From assembly GCA_963210315.1 (NCBI GenBank), contig OY723295.1, forward strand, positions 660,501 to 724,500: a stretch of DNA of 64,000 nucleotides. The letters are read 5' to 3'. Shown piece after piece: positions 12,112 through 20,616 of the stretch. Under the pieces are notes generated by a model. That model saw nothing but the letters and a program-made list of their open reading frames with translations. It was not told where the DNA came from and did not search any database. The DNA comes from Rhynchopus euleeides (taxonomy: Eukaryota > Euglenozoa > Diplonemea > Diplonemida > Diplonemidae). Position 1 is the stretch's first letter. Every line of letters starts with the position of its first letter. Made by a program: the position numbers and the translations under genes.

Positions 12112-12142
12112 CTATTGAAATGGAAGTAGAAGGAGGCACAAA
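12112..12142 (-). promoter_or_regulatory. Candidate 3' splice (trans-splice) acceptor of the orphan gene
   Basis: Read on the minus strand, a tract rich in C and T (ccttctacttccatttcaat) ends in AG 26 nt before the ATG. No in-frame upstream exon is apparent, so a spliced-leader acceptor is the simplest reading. A diverged copy of the tract lies at 12291-12313. Confidence 0.5.
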
Positions 12143-12500
12143 AGTGATCTCAGAGAGGGGGGGGTTTTGATCGTCGAGAGTGGGGGGGGGCCCGGGGGGG
12201 GCGGCTACAGAAGCTGTCTCTTTCCCCCCACCCCTTCACTCGATAGCAGGTTGTGTGCCCCAGTCCAGGGGGGAAGGGGGGGGGGGTAGTGAAATAGAAG
12301 TAGAAGGGAGCACCGGGAGGGGCCACACGGGAGTGTGTGGTGCGGTGGTCGGTGTTGGTGTTGGCGGTGTAAGACAAAACCACCCAAAGGTAGAAACCTG
12401 TCGGAAGGTGGGGGGGCGGGGTGCCGCGATTCTCCAGCAGTGCTGAGGGTCCGGGAGCCAGCGGGCTCTCTCTCAGCGCTGCAACACCCCCCCCCCTTTT
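12143..12500. other. G-run-rich intergenic DNA with a local duplication
   Basis: Contains G homopolymers (about 12160-12200, 12270-12286, 12411-12416) and a second copy of the pyrimidine/purine tract (12291-12313, matching 12117-12139, offset 174 bp). I see no gene. Confidence 0.45.
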
Positions 12501-12505
12501 GTTAA

Positions 12506-12688
12506 CCCTTTCTGCCCGGAGGGTATTCTTCGATTTAAAATTCGTGGCGTTTGGTGGTGGTAAAACTGGAGATTTTCGGAGATTGGTTTCGGGCAAAATC
12601 AGCACAAAAAGAAATATTCGAAATTCAAATAACTTTGCCTGCATAGGCAAAGTGAAAGCCACTGTAGTGGCTTCCCGGACAGAAAGGG
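12506..12688. mobile_element. piggyBac-like MITE, 183 bp, flanked by TTAA
   Basis: Ends are inverted repeats, CCCTTTCTGCCCGG at the left and CCGGACAGAAAGGG at the right, with one mismatch. TTAA sits directly outside both (12502-12505 and 12689-12692). TTAA target duplication plus a terminus starting CCC is the hallmark of the piggyBac superfamily. No coding capacity. Near the right end are two internal palindromes, ACTTTGCC...GGCAAAGT and AGCCACTGTAGTGGCT. It is AT-richer than the surroundings. Confidence 0.75.
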
Positions 12689-12692
12689 TTAA

Positions 12693-13311
12693 CTCGGTAC
12701 CCGCTTCCCCACTCGTGCACTGCGTTTGCAGTGTTGGCTCAATCGTGTTCGTCTCGTGTCGGATGCAGGCCAGGGATAGTGCCCTGTTTGGTGCCGTTTG
12801 TTCCCGCGTGGGTACGCGGGTGGGTTGCCGTGCCTGGGCACGGAGACACCTCCCCATTTCGCCAAAATTTTGCTTGCGGCCTGCGGTCACGCTCCGTTGA
12901 TGTTTTGTTTGCCCGGCTGTCCGCGGCGCCCATCAGGGCGACTCTGCGGCACCAGTGTCTCTCGTCGTCGCATGATTCTCTTTGTTTTAGTTTCTATTCG
13001 TGACTGTCTTTTTTCCTTGTTTACGGGGCCCGACCCCTGTCCCGTGTTCACCCTACCCCCCGGATTAGCTCGTCAGCAGGTTCCTCTAGAAGGCCTGCGT
13101 CCATCAGGAAGCGCAGGGTCACCAGTGGCTTGGTGAAGAGCAGTGTGCGGAGGAGCACATCAACGCCAACTACTCAATCCTTTCTCCCACGATCCCAACA
13201 GGAATGGGAGCCGTGTCACCACGCGCCAAGTCCGGGAGCTCGTCCGAAGGCCGCTGCGCTCCATTGCCCGGCATGGCTATGGGGGTTCTGAGAACCGTCG
13301 GCAGTGCCGTA
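12693..13311. other. Intergenic DNA, no gene seen
   Basis: Mixed-composition sequence with small GC hairpins (for example gtgcctgggcac near 12831). No ORF with a recognisable product. Confidence 0.4.
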
Positions 13312-13600
13312 CCCTTGAGGGGCGTACACGAGCGGCCGCTGTCCTTGAGGGACAGCATGGCGGGACCCACTCCCTGAGGGGCATGCGCGGGGTGCACCTC
13401 AACTCTGTGGGACCGGAAGTGTCGTCAGAGCCCTGCCCCTTGAGGGGCGCACAGGGAGTGCACGATGTCCTGTCGGTAACACTGAGCCCGGCCCGCCCTT
13501 GAGGGGCATGTGGACTGGACGATCCCCTGGATGAGCGACAGCACCCAGCCCTTGAGGGCATACACGGGATGCACACGTCCTTGAGGGGCAGGGAGGAGAT
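13312..13600. repeat. Degenerate minisatellite, core CCTTGAGGGGC
   Basis: The core recurs at about 13312, 13342, 13371, 13437, 13496, 13550 and 13579. Spacings cluster near 29-30 bp or about twice that, as in a decayed ~29-bp tandem repeat. Several units continue with a shared tail resembling acacgggatgcac. Confidence 0.65.
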
Positions 13601-13701
13601 GATCGCATGTGCGCAGATACCGAACGCCGTCACGAGTCTTTTAAGTGCGAAAAGCTAGAGCGTTTTCCCACACCCCAACCTGCCCCGCAGACCAGATCTG
13701 A

Positions 13702-13747
13702 CGGTATCTCCCTTGGGAGATCATATGCTCTCCCAAGGGGGATACCG
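13702..13747. repeat. Strong hairpin, 19-bp arms
   Basis: Arms 13702-13720 and 13729-13747 (CGGTATCTCCCTTGGGAGA and its complement, one mismatch) flank an 8-base loop. Followed by a run of GGTCTCCC motifs (13752-13790). Function unknown; a fold-back insertion is possible. Confidence 0.6.
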
Positions 13748-13813
13748 TTTGGTCTCCCGACAAACGGTCTCCCGCGATGGTCTCCCACCATGACTGCCAC
13801 CGTGTACGTGCGT

Positions 13814-13869
13814 AAGTCCCCTCGGCACTATTAGCGAAGGTACTTATGCACACTATTTGGAGGGGACTT
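13814..13869. repeat. Short inverted repeat, 10-bp perfect arms
   Basis: AAGTCCCCTC at 13814-13823 and its exact complement at 13860-13869. The enclosed piece contains AGCGAAGG, whose complement CCTTCGCT lies at 13893-13900. Resembles the ends of the small MITE just downstream, but no clear element boundary. Confidence 0.4.
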
Positions 13870-14081
13870 CTGCTGTTATTGAAGCGACGGGGGCCTTCGC
13901 TCTGGAGCCCAGAAATGTGAGGAAGGCCCACACGGCTGTGGTGTATGAGTGGTGCCTAATACCCGGCCTTTACTGAGTCAGCCCCAGGGAAAATAAGTTC
14001 CGACACCCCACCCCTTCTATCAGAAGTTTATCAGAGGTTCAAAAACGCTGTTTCAGGGGCCCCATATTAATTTAACTTTGT

Positions 14082-14189
14082 GGGGGTCTTCGCTACGGAG
14101 TGACCGTCAGTGCGTTTTGGTGAATTCCCTGTTAAATTAGCTGAAAACTGACGGAGTTTGACGGAGGATAACTGCCAGCGAAGACCCCC
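14082..14189. mobile_element. Small MITE, 108 bp, ends GGGGGTCTTCGCT
   Basis: Perfect 13-bp terminal inverted repeats at 14082-14094 and 14177-14189, with a second inner pair (gaccgtcagt / actgacgg). A relative of nearly the same length and end sequence lies at 24561-24669. No coding capacity; superfamily not assigned. Confidence 0.55.
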
Positions 14190-14813
14190 TGTGTTTCTAA
14201 AACCTAAAAAAGGATGGGCGGGCGGGGGAGGGGGGGGGAGTAGAGGGCGGGGCGGAGCGGGGCGTGGGGGGCGGGCACAACGCCACACTACTGTTTTGTA
14301 ATCGACTCGTGCGTCGGTTCAATTAAATGCGTTCCTCCCGTGCGAGGCTGTTAGAGACTGTGTTGGTACATTGTATTTGAAGAAACGGAATATTTCTGCA
14401 GATTTCGAGCGGTGTTTTCCAGGCATAGGACCTTCAATCCAAGGTGACCCCCCACCCCCACCCGCCCACCCCTGCTGGCGAGGGGCGTGCCCGGGGGCGC
14501 ACCTGATCAGGTTCATCTGGCAGAGCTCGTTAATTCGGTATCCGTCACCCAGCGTTTCTTGGACTACACCCAGCGATACCCCACTGGCTCCAGAGAGGAA
14601 CGCAAACAGACCCCAATCGGAGTTGAGGGGGGGGGGGGGGCGCGGGCGAGCACCGAAGAGGGTCAGGCGACTGGAAGCGGCATCCAGACATGCAGCTTCA
14701 CCACGCAATAAGGGCAGGGGAGCACCCGTCAGGCGAGAATACCATCCGTTGCAGATAAGAGGTGTAATGGGGGTGGGGGTGAGATGTGTCTGTGTGATGG
14801 GGACAATTGAAAC
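14190..14813. other. Intergenic DNA, no gene seen
   Basis: Contains G-rich runs (14220-14280, 14628-14640) and C-rich runs (14448-14475). ORFs crossing it are low-complexity and unconvincing. Confidence 0.4.
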
Positions 14814-15459
14814 TCATGGTTTGACACCACGTGGGCAAAAAAAAATAATCCCCCACGCGTGGACACGTGTTCCCAGGTGGGGGAAAAAATCACCCCACCA
14901 GGCCTACGTGGGGTCCCGTAGACGTGGGAGAAAAAATCGTTTTGGCTGTAAAATTCAGCAAGCTGGAAAAAAATACCCCCCCACGATTTTTTAAAAACCC
15001 ATTCTTCTGAATATTTGGGGTCTGTGCGGATCGTGGTGGGGTCATTTTGGCCATGGGGTGTCTCTTTCCACCCTTGACTGGGAGGTGCCACGCCTCCCCA
15101 CCCAGCGGACCCCCCCACGGATTTTTCATAACCCCGTTCTTTTAAATACTTTGTGCGGATCGTAGTGGGGTCATTCTGACCCATTCCTGGTGGTCACCAT
15201 CAAGGCTCCCACAGGAAACCAGGCCAAAAACGGCAACATGCACCCAGTGCATTCACCCCCCATAAGAACTCGCGTTCATTGTCGGCACATGTGTGTGTTC
15301 CTGTGCCTCTTGCCGAGAAGGCGAGATTTTTTTGGCATGACTTCCCGCAGGGGCCCTGAATGCCTGAAGGGAAAATCCCGATTTTTGTCCCCCACGCAAA
15401 ACTTCCCCACGTGGGCCCACGTCGGAAAAAATGGGTACCCACGTGGTGTCAAACCATGA
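14814..15459. mobile_element. Non-autonomous DNA element, 646 bp, 22-bp perfect inverted ends
   Basis: Left end TCATGGTTTGACACCACGTG... (14814-14835) is exactly inverted at 15438-15459. Just inside the right end is the palindrome ACGTGGGCCCACGT. The inside carries two diverged direct copies of an ~80-bp unit (14977-15057 and 15110-15187), both with gtgcggatcgt-gtggggtcatt. No ORF of note. The right ~50 bp recurs as a solo end at 24817-24867, so this is a dispersed family. Confidence 0.7.
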
Positions 15460-15987
15460 AAACTGTGAACGCAAAAAAAAAGAAAGAATGAAAAAGAGAC
15501 AGAAAGACGAAAAAAAAGCCTTCAGGAAGTTGACCTTGCAGGAAGGCACCCTGGTTGTGCTGTCGACACAGCAACTACAAACCCTGATAGGGACAGGGGA
15601 GCTCGGAAAGGGACTGGGGCGGAGGGGGTCCTGGAAGGACGTGAGACGGAAAAGTAAGGTACAGTGTTCCATCAGAGAAAGGGAGAGGGCGTCGAAGTGC
15701 CATGGTGTTGGCAGCATGCCGACCACGAAGGTGTGTCGGGGAGTGACCTGATGAAGGTTCGGAAGAGACGCCCAGAAGAGAGTCAGGCCGCAACGGGTGA
15801 CAGTCTGCGTGAGACGTTCTTCACAGGAGGGCGCGGAAGAACGGCGCGCGTAAACTTGGAGAGCTCCGGAAAGTGACAGGACACCTCCAGACAAGGCGGG
15901 AGAGAAAAGAGGGAATGTGAGGCAGAAGTTGAACTCTCCATGCACAGGTAGTTGGGTCAGACCAGTGGACGGGTCTGTGAGCTGCTC
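15460..15987. other. Intergenic DNA, no gene seen
   Basis: Purine-rich on the plus strand (A and GA runs at 15472-15520). A long minus-strand open frame across here is explained by this composition. Confidence 0.4.
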
Positions 15988-16496
15988 ACCAAAGGAGAGA
16001 AGAAGGGAAGGCGATGGAACAGCAGCAGATGCATGGGAGTGTGAAATCAGAGAGAGGAAAATGGGGTGCATTTGGAAGCTGCTAGTGTGCAGTGCCAGGG
16101 TATCCACCAAGAGCGCAGTCTTGCTGTGGTTCTACTTGTGGGATTGAGGAAATGGCACTGCACGCCAGCAAAACGGAGGGTTTGTTCACTAAGGAGATTA
16201 CTGTTGGAGTATGTCGCTTTGATATTGTAACGTTCCGGGCCCGTTATTCAAATGGGAGGGTGCCCAATCATCTGACCTCAGTCTCGGGAGAACGACCCAT
16301 GCGCCTCCAGAAATGGAAATGCCAGTCAGCCCGGACAGACAACAACAAGGACTTACACCAAACAGTAGGGATTCGGTTCGCAGAGAAGAATGGAGGTGGA
16401 AAAAAATTAAATGTTCGCTAAGAAAAGCAAAGTGATGGGGGGTGGGTGGAGAGTGAGACAAGACGTGTGATGTACACGAGAGGAAACAGGATGACC
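15988..16496 (-). other. 3' flank of surface-protein copy 0, shared with the array
   Basis: From about 15988 to the stop codon this stretch closely matches the 509 bp before each array gene's stop codon (34473-34982 and equivalents). It is probably the 3' untranslated and processing region of the gene family. Homology ends abruptly at the left side. Confidence 0.6.
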
Positions 16497-19400
16497 TTAG
16501 ACACCGGTACCGTCCACAGGCTCGTGCTTGCCCTCGGGGGCGCCGCCGCTGTCCTTCTTGAAGCAGAGGAAGACAGCGATGCCCACAATGACGAAGAAAC
16601 CGAGAACACTGCACACCACAATGGCAGCGATCTCGCCATCCGTCAGGTCATCGTCGTCGTCACTGTCCAGGGCGCGGGTGGCGACAGTGTTACAGCGGTA
16701 GTTGCCGTTGACCTGGACACGCTCGGCAGTGCTGACACACGTGATAGCCTGGCACACAGACTTGCTGTCCAGCTTCGTGCTGGTGGCATAGTCGAGATCG
16801 CACTCCTTCCCGTTGGACACGGACCCACCTGTCGGGCCATCGACAGCAAGAACACTGGCATCACGCCCCGAAGTCCTCTTGTTTGCGTTGTACAGCTGCA
16901 CAAGGGTCGTCTTGCCCAGGATCAGCTGCGCCAGCTTGGATGCCTCAGCTGTAACGACGGCAAAGACGTCGAACCCCGTCACACTTGCCTGCCCAAGAAC
17001 CACGAGGTCCCCGACCACGGATCCGAGGCCCGCACCAAGCGTGGCGGCGATAGCTGTCGCGTCAGCGCTGGTGTACTGAGACAGGGTGTTCGCCCCGAAG
17101 ACGAGCCCCACGGTCACAGTAACAGTGGAGGTGCCGTTGGGGGCGCACAGCTTCACCGACTCGTCCGGGTGCGAGTACTCGTCAGAGACACATTCGCACC
17201 AGTTGCCATTCACGGTATCGACAGTGCATGTCGAGGCGGGGTCCAGCCCGTTGAGCCGGCAGTCCTCGTTTGTGGTGCAGAAGCCCGCGAACGACGTCTC
17301 GACCTTCCTGATGACGGTGACCTTCGTCGGGGAAGGGGTCGGCATCGTGCACGCCCCGTCGACGCACACCGTGTTCACCGTGTCGAACGTGCAGTCCCCG
17401 TTCACAAGGCAAGTCGCCGTCACGTTCTCAGACTTCAGCACGCAGTCGCTACCGGCACCGGACAGCTTGGCCACACGCACGTAGAAGGGGTCGCACTTCA
17501 CGGCAGAGCACACCGTCGTCCCGCTCAGCTCCAGCTCGAACGCCGACGCTGCGTTCCCCAGTGTGCACGTCTTCAGAATTGCCAGCGTCGGGGCCGGGGT
17601 GGGGGGCGGGTATGTCTCCCCAGAGCCCAGCGGGGCCGGCGGCAGCGTCGCAGGCACCACCTCCACCTTTGTCACCAGGCTGGCGCCGAGCGTCTGCGAG
17701 GCAGCGGGGTTCGTCTTCAGCGCGTCCGCAACAGCAGTGGTCACCGAGTCCGTGGCCACGCTCCCCACCTTGGAGCTGGGGACCTCCGCCACAGACAGGG
17801 CCCCGATGGACCCGCAGAAGAAGTCGATGGCTGTCGTCACCCCGGCGAGGTTGGTGTTCAGCACACCCAGCAGGAACACCTTCACATCACGCGGCACATC
17901 CCCGTTCTGGCACGACCCGACGGAGAAGTACAGGAACGACACCACCTCCTGCACCACCTCGTAGCAGCCCCAGTATGCAGCATCCCCACTGTCCAGGATC
18001 TGCGGGCCGTAACCGCTGGAGCACGTGCACTGGCTGGACGCCGGCGTGCACACACCGGCGCTGTCCCCGTTCTCCCTGCACACCGCATCGCTCGTGCACC
18101 AGACAGTCAGAACCGGCGCAGCCCCCGGTGCCCCAGTCGTCGGGGCAGGGGTGGCCGGCACATTTGTGGGGGGCACCGGCACAAGCGTGCGCGGCGTGTG
18201 CGTCGGCGGGACCGGGGTCGGCGGCACGGACGTGGGCGCGAGTGTCTTCCCAGCAGGCAGCGGGGTCGGTGGGGAAATTGTGTTGGGCGCCGGAGTGGGG
18301 GGTGACGGTGTCGGGGCGATCGTTGGGGGAGCAGGTGTTGCGGGCGCCGGAGTCGCAGGTGCGGGTGTCGCAGGCGCCGGAGTCGGCGGAGCCGGTGTGT
18401 CCGGTGCAGGCGTCGCCGGTGCGGGTGTCGCAGGTGCAGGCGTCGCCGGGGCCGGTGTGGCCGGCGCAGGTGTGGCAGGTGCGGGTGTTGCGGGTGCGGG
18501 AGTGGCCGGAGCAGACGTTGCAGGTGCGGGAGTTGCAGGTGCCGATGTCGCAGGTGCGGGTGTTGCAGGAGCAGGCGTCGCCGGAGCGAAGGTCTTCCCT
18601 GCCGGAAGTGGTGTGTCCGGGGCAGAAGTCGCAGGGGCTGGTGTCGCAGGTGCCAAGGTCTTTCCGGCCGGAAGAGGTGTCGCCGGGGCAGGCGTCGCTG
18701 GTGCAGGAGTTGCGGGCGCCGGAGTCGGGGCGATAGTTGCAGGTGCGGGTGTCGCAGGCGCAGATGTCGCCGGTGCAGATGTAGCAGGTGCAGGTGTCGC
18801 AGGTGCCGGTGTCGCCGGTGCGAAGGTCTTGCCTGCCGGAAGAGGAGTCGCCGGTGCAGGTGTAGCGGGTGCAGGTGTCGCAGGCGCCGGTGTCGGGGCG
18901 ATAGTTGCAGGAGCAGGCGTCGCAGGTGCGAATGTCTTCCCTGCCGGAAGAGGCGTCGCCGGTACAGATGTAGCCGGTGCGGAAGTTGCGGGTGCCGATG
19001 TGGCAGGTGCGGGTGTGGCAGGTGCAGGTGTCGACGGAGCCGGTGTGGCCGGTGCGAATGTCTTCCCGGCGGGAAGGGGTGTCGCCGGTGCAGACGTTGC
19101 CGGTGCGGGTGTTGCGGGTGCCGATGTGGCAGGAGCAGGTGTCCCAGGCGCAGGCGTTGCCGGCGCTGGTGTCGCAGGCGCCGGAGTTGCAGGTGCAGGC
19201 GTTGCCGGTGCAGGTGTAGCAGGTGCCGGCGTCGCAGGCGCTGGTGTCGCAGGCGCCGGAGTTGCAGGTGCAGGCGTTGCCGGTGCAGGCGTCGCAGGCG
19301 CCGGGGTTGCCGGTGCGGGTGTCGGGGCGAGAGTTGCAGGTGCGGGTGTCGCCGGCGCGAAAGTCTTGCCTGCCGGAAGGGGGGTCGCCGGTGCAGATGT

Positions 19401-20426
19401 AGCCGGTGCAGGCGTCGCAGGCGCCGGTGTGGGTGCGATAGTTGCGGGTGCGGGTGTCGCAGGTGCGGGTGTGGCAGGCGCAGAGGTTGCCGGGGCCGGT
19501 GTCGCCGGGGCGAAGGACTTGCCTGCCGGAAGAGGAGTCGCCGGTGCAGATGTAGCCGGTGCAGGCGTCGCAGGCGCCGGTGTGGGTGCGATAGTTGCGG
19601 GTGCAGGCGTGGCGGGTGCGGGTGTCGCCGGTGCAGATGTCGCGGGTGCGGGTGTTGCAGGAGCAGGTGTGGCCGGGGCAGGCGTCGCTGGGGCAGGTGT
19701 CGCGGGTGCGGGAGTAGCCGGTGCCGGCGTCGCAGGTGCTGGTGTGGCAGGTGCCGGTGTTGCGGGTGCGGGAGTGGCCGGTGCCGGTGTTGCGGGCGCG
19801 GGAGTTGCCGGTGCCGGCGTCGCAGGTGCAGGTGTGGCAGGTGCTGGTGTCGCAGGTGCAGGAGTGGCAGGTGCCGGTGTTGCGGGCGCGGGAGTTGCCG
19901 GTGCAGGCGTCGCAGGTGCAGGTGTGGCAGGTGCAGGTGTCGCGGGTGCAGGTGTTGCGGGTGCGGGAGTAGCCGGTGCCGGCGTCGCAGGTGCAGGTGT
20001 CGCGGGTGCAGGTGTTGCGGGTGCGGGAGTAGCCGGTGCCGGCGTCGCTGGGGCAGGCGTTGCGGGTGCGGGAGTAGCCGGCGCCGGCGTCGCAGGTGCA
20101 GGTGTGGCAGGTGCCGGTGTTGCGGGTGCGGGAGTAGCCGGTGCCGGTGTCGCTGGGGCAGGCGTTGCGGGTGCGGGAGTCGCCGGCGCGGGTGTGGCGG
20201 GGGCAGGAGTCGCAGGGGCAGGGGTGGCAGGTGCAGGCGTCGCTGGGGCTGGTGTCGCAGGGGCTGGTGTTGCGGGCGCAGGCGTTGCGGGGGCAGGTGT
20301 CGGGGGAGCAGGTGTTGGCGGTGACGGTGTTGGCGGCGAAGGTGTTGGCGGCGCAGGTGTCGGGGGTGCGGTCCCGCAGACACATTGCACCAACAGCACC
20401 ATGGCCAGCAACCGCGGTCCGTGCAT
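16497..20426 (-). CDS. Thr/Pro-rich type I surface protein, divergent copy 0 (1309 residues)
   Basis: Signal peptide MHGPRLLAMVLLVQCVCG, then a ~747-residue APATP repeat stalk (nt ~20372-18131) punctuated by TPLPAGKTFAP. Next comes a Cys-rich ectodomain (from TVWCTSDAVC), an acidic DSDDDDD patch, a membrane helix (residues ~1266-1289) and a 20-residue tail ending KHEPVDGTGV. The ectodomain has two C-x5-C...C-x-C knots (WCTSDAVC and FCTTNEDC) and N-glycosylation sequons NVT and NGT. The start at 20426 follows a splice-acceptor-like tract directly. The copy differs from the array genes by a shorter stalk, two extra Asp residues and scattered substitutions (VSDEYSH, VVTAEASK). Inferred role: heavily O-glycosylated cell-surface coat protein. 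No known family recognised beyond mucin-like architecture. Confidence 0.85.
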   Translation of the reverse strand: MHGPRLLAMVLLVQCVCGTAPPTPAPPTPSPPTPSPPTPAPPTPAPATPAPATPAPATPAPATPAPATPAPATPAPATPAPATPAPATPAPATPAPATPAPATPAPATPAPATPAPATPAPATPAPATPAPATPAPATPAPATPAPATPAPATPAPATPAPATPAPATPAPATPAPATPAPATPAPATPAPATPAPATPAPATPAPATPAPATPAPATPAPATPAPATPAPATPAPATPAPATPAPATPAPATPAPATPAPATSAPATPAPATPAPATIAPTPAPATPAPATSAPATPLPAGKSFAPATPAPATSAPATPAPATPAPATIAPTPAPATPAPATSAPATPLPAGKTFAPATPAPATLAPTPAPATPAPATPAPATPAPATPAPATPAPATPAPATPAPATPAPATPAPATPAPATPAPGTPAPATSAPATPAPATSAPATPLPAGKTFAPATPAPSTPAPATPAPATSAPATSAPATSVPATPLPAGKTFAPATPAPATIAPTPAPATPAPATPAPATPLPAGKTFAPATPAPATPAPATSAPATSAPATPAPATIAPTPAPATPAPATPAPATPLPAGKTLAPATPAPATSAPDTPLPAGKTFAPATPAPATPAPATSAPATPAPATSAPATPAPATPAPATPAPATPAPATPAPATPAPATPAPDTPAPPTPAPATPAPATPAPATPAPPTIAPTPSPPTPAPNTISPPTPLPAGKTLAPTSVPPTPVPPTHTPRTLVPVPPTNVPATPAPTTGAPGAAPVLTVWCTSDAVCRENGDSAGVCTPASSQCTCSSGYGPQILDSGDAAYWGCYEVVQEVVSFLYFSVGSCQNGDVPRDVKVFLLGVLNTNLAGVTTAIDFFCGSIGALSVAEVPSSKVGSVATDSVTTAVADALKTNPAASQTLGASLVTKVEVVPATLPPAPLGSGETYPPPTPAPTLAILKTCTLGNAASAFELELSGTTVCSAVKCDPFYVRVAKLSGAGSDCVLKSENVTATCLVNGDCTFDTVNTVCVDGACTMPTPSPTKVTVIRKVETSFAGFCTTNEDCRLNGLDPASTCTVDTVNGNWCECVSDEYSHPDESVKLCAPNGTSTVTVTVGLVFGANTLSQYTSADATAIAATLGAGLGSVVGDLVVLGQASVTGFDVFAVVTAEASKLAQLILGKTTLVQLYNANKRTSGRDASVLAVDGPTGGSVSNGKECDLDYATSTKLDSKSVCQAITCVSTAERVQVNGNYRCNTVATRALDSDDDDDLTDGEIAAIVVCSVLGFFVIVGIAVFLCFKKDSGGAPEGKHEPVDGTGV
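18131..20372 (-). repeat. Stalk-coding 15-bp repeat tract of copy 0
   Basis: Tandem 15-bp units coding APATP, with variants (SAP, IAPTP, LAPTP) and TPLPAGK punctuation. Lacking stops, it leaves other frames open on both strands. Confidence 0.9.
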
Positions 20427-20431
20427 CTCGG

Positions 20432-20448
20432 CTGAACAGAAAGTGTAG
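20432..20448 (-). promoter_or_regulatory. Candidate splice acceptor of copy 0
   Basis: Minus strand reads ctacactttctgttcag, then a five-base leader ccgag and the ATG. Same tract as in the array copies. Confidence 0.55.
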
Positions 20449-20553
20449 ACCTGGACCGTGGTGAGGTGCTGATGGAGTGGCACAACGATACTTCAATCAC
20501 GCCGCTCAAACCTTGAATTAAGAATTGCTCGGCGCCCCTAGAGAACCCAGTGC

Positions 20554-20616
20554 TGCCGACCGTCAGACAATGTCCTCGGCCTCCGCTGGGACACTGACAT
20601 TCGCTGACGGTCGGCA
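20554..20616. repeat. Hairpin upstream of copy 0
   Basis: Arms 20554-20574 and 20596-20616: TGCCGACCGTCAG is perfectly inverted, then two mismatches and AATGTC paired. It lies ~130 bp upstream of the ATG, just beyond the point (~20488) where homology to the array's 5' flank ends. Possible fold-back element. Confidence 0.6.

Noticed and set aside
12150-12890. 246-residue minus-strand ORF
   Set aside because: Runs across G/C homopolymers and through the TTAA-flanked MITE; composition is low-complexity.
13312-13600. CRISPR-like array
   Set aside because: Repeats are short and degenerate, spacing is a multiple of a tandem unit, and there are no cas genes; a decayed minisatellite fits.
14977-15187. 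Long terminal direct repeats of a retroelement
   Set aside because: The two ~80-bp direct copies lie inside a larger unit with inverted ends, so they are an internal duplication.
15253-16110. 285-residue minus-strand ORF
   Set aside because: Crosses the end of a mobile element and a purine-rich tract and enters the 3' flank of copy 0; no recognisable protein.
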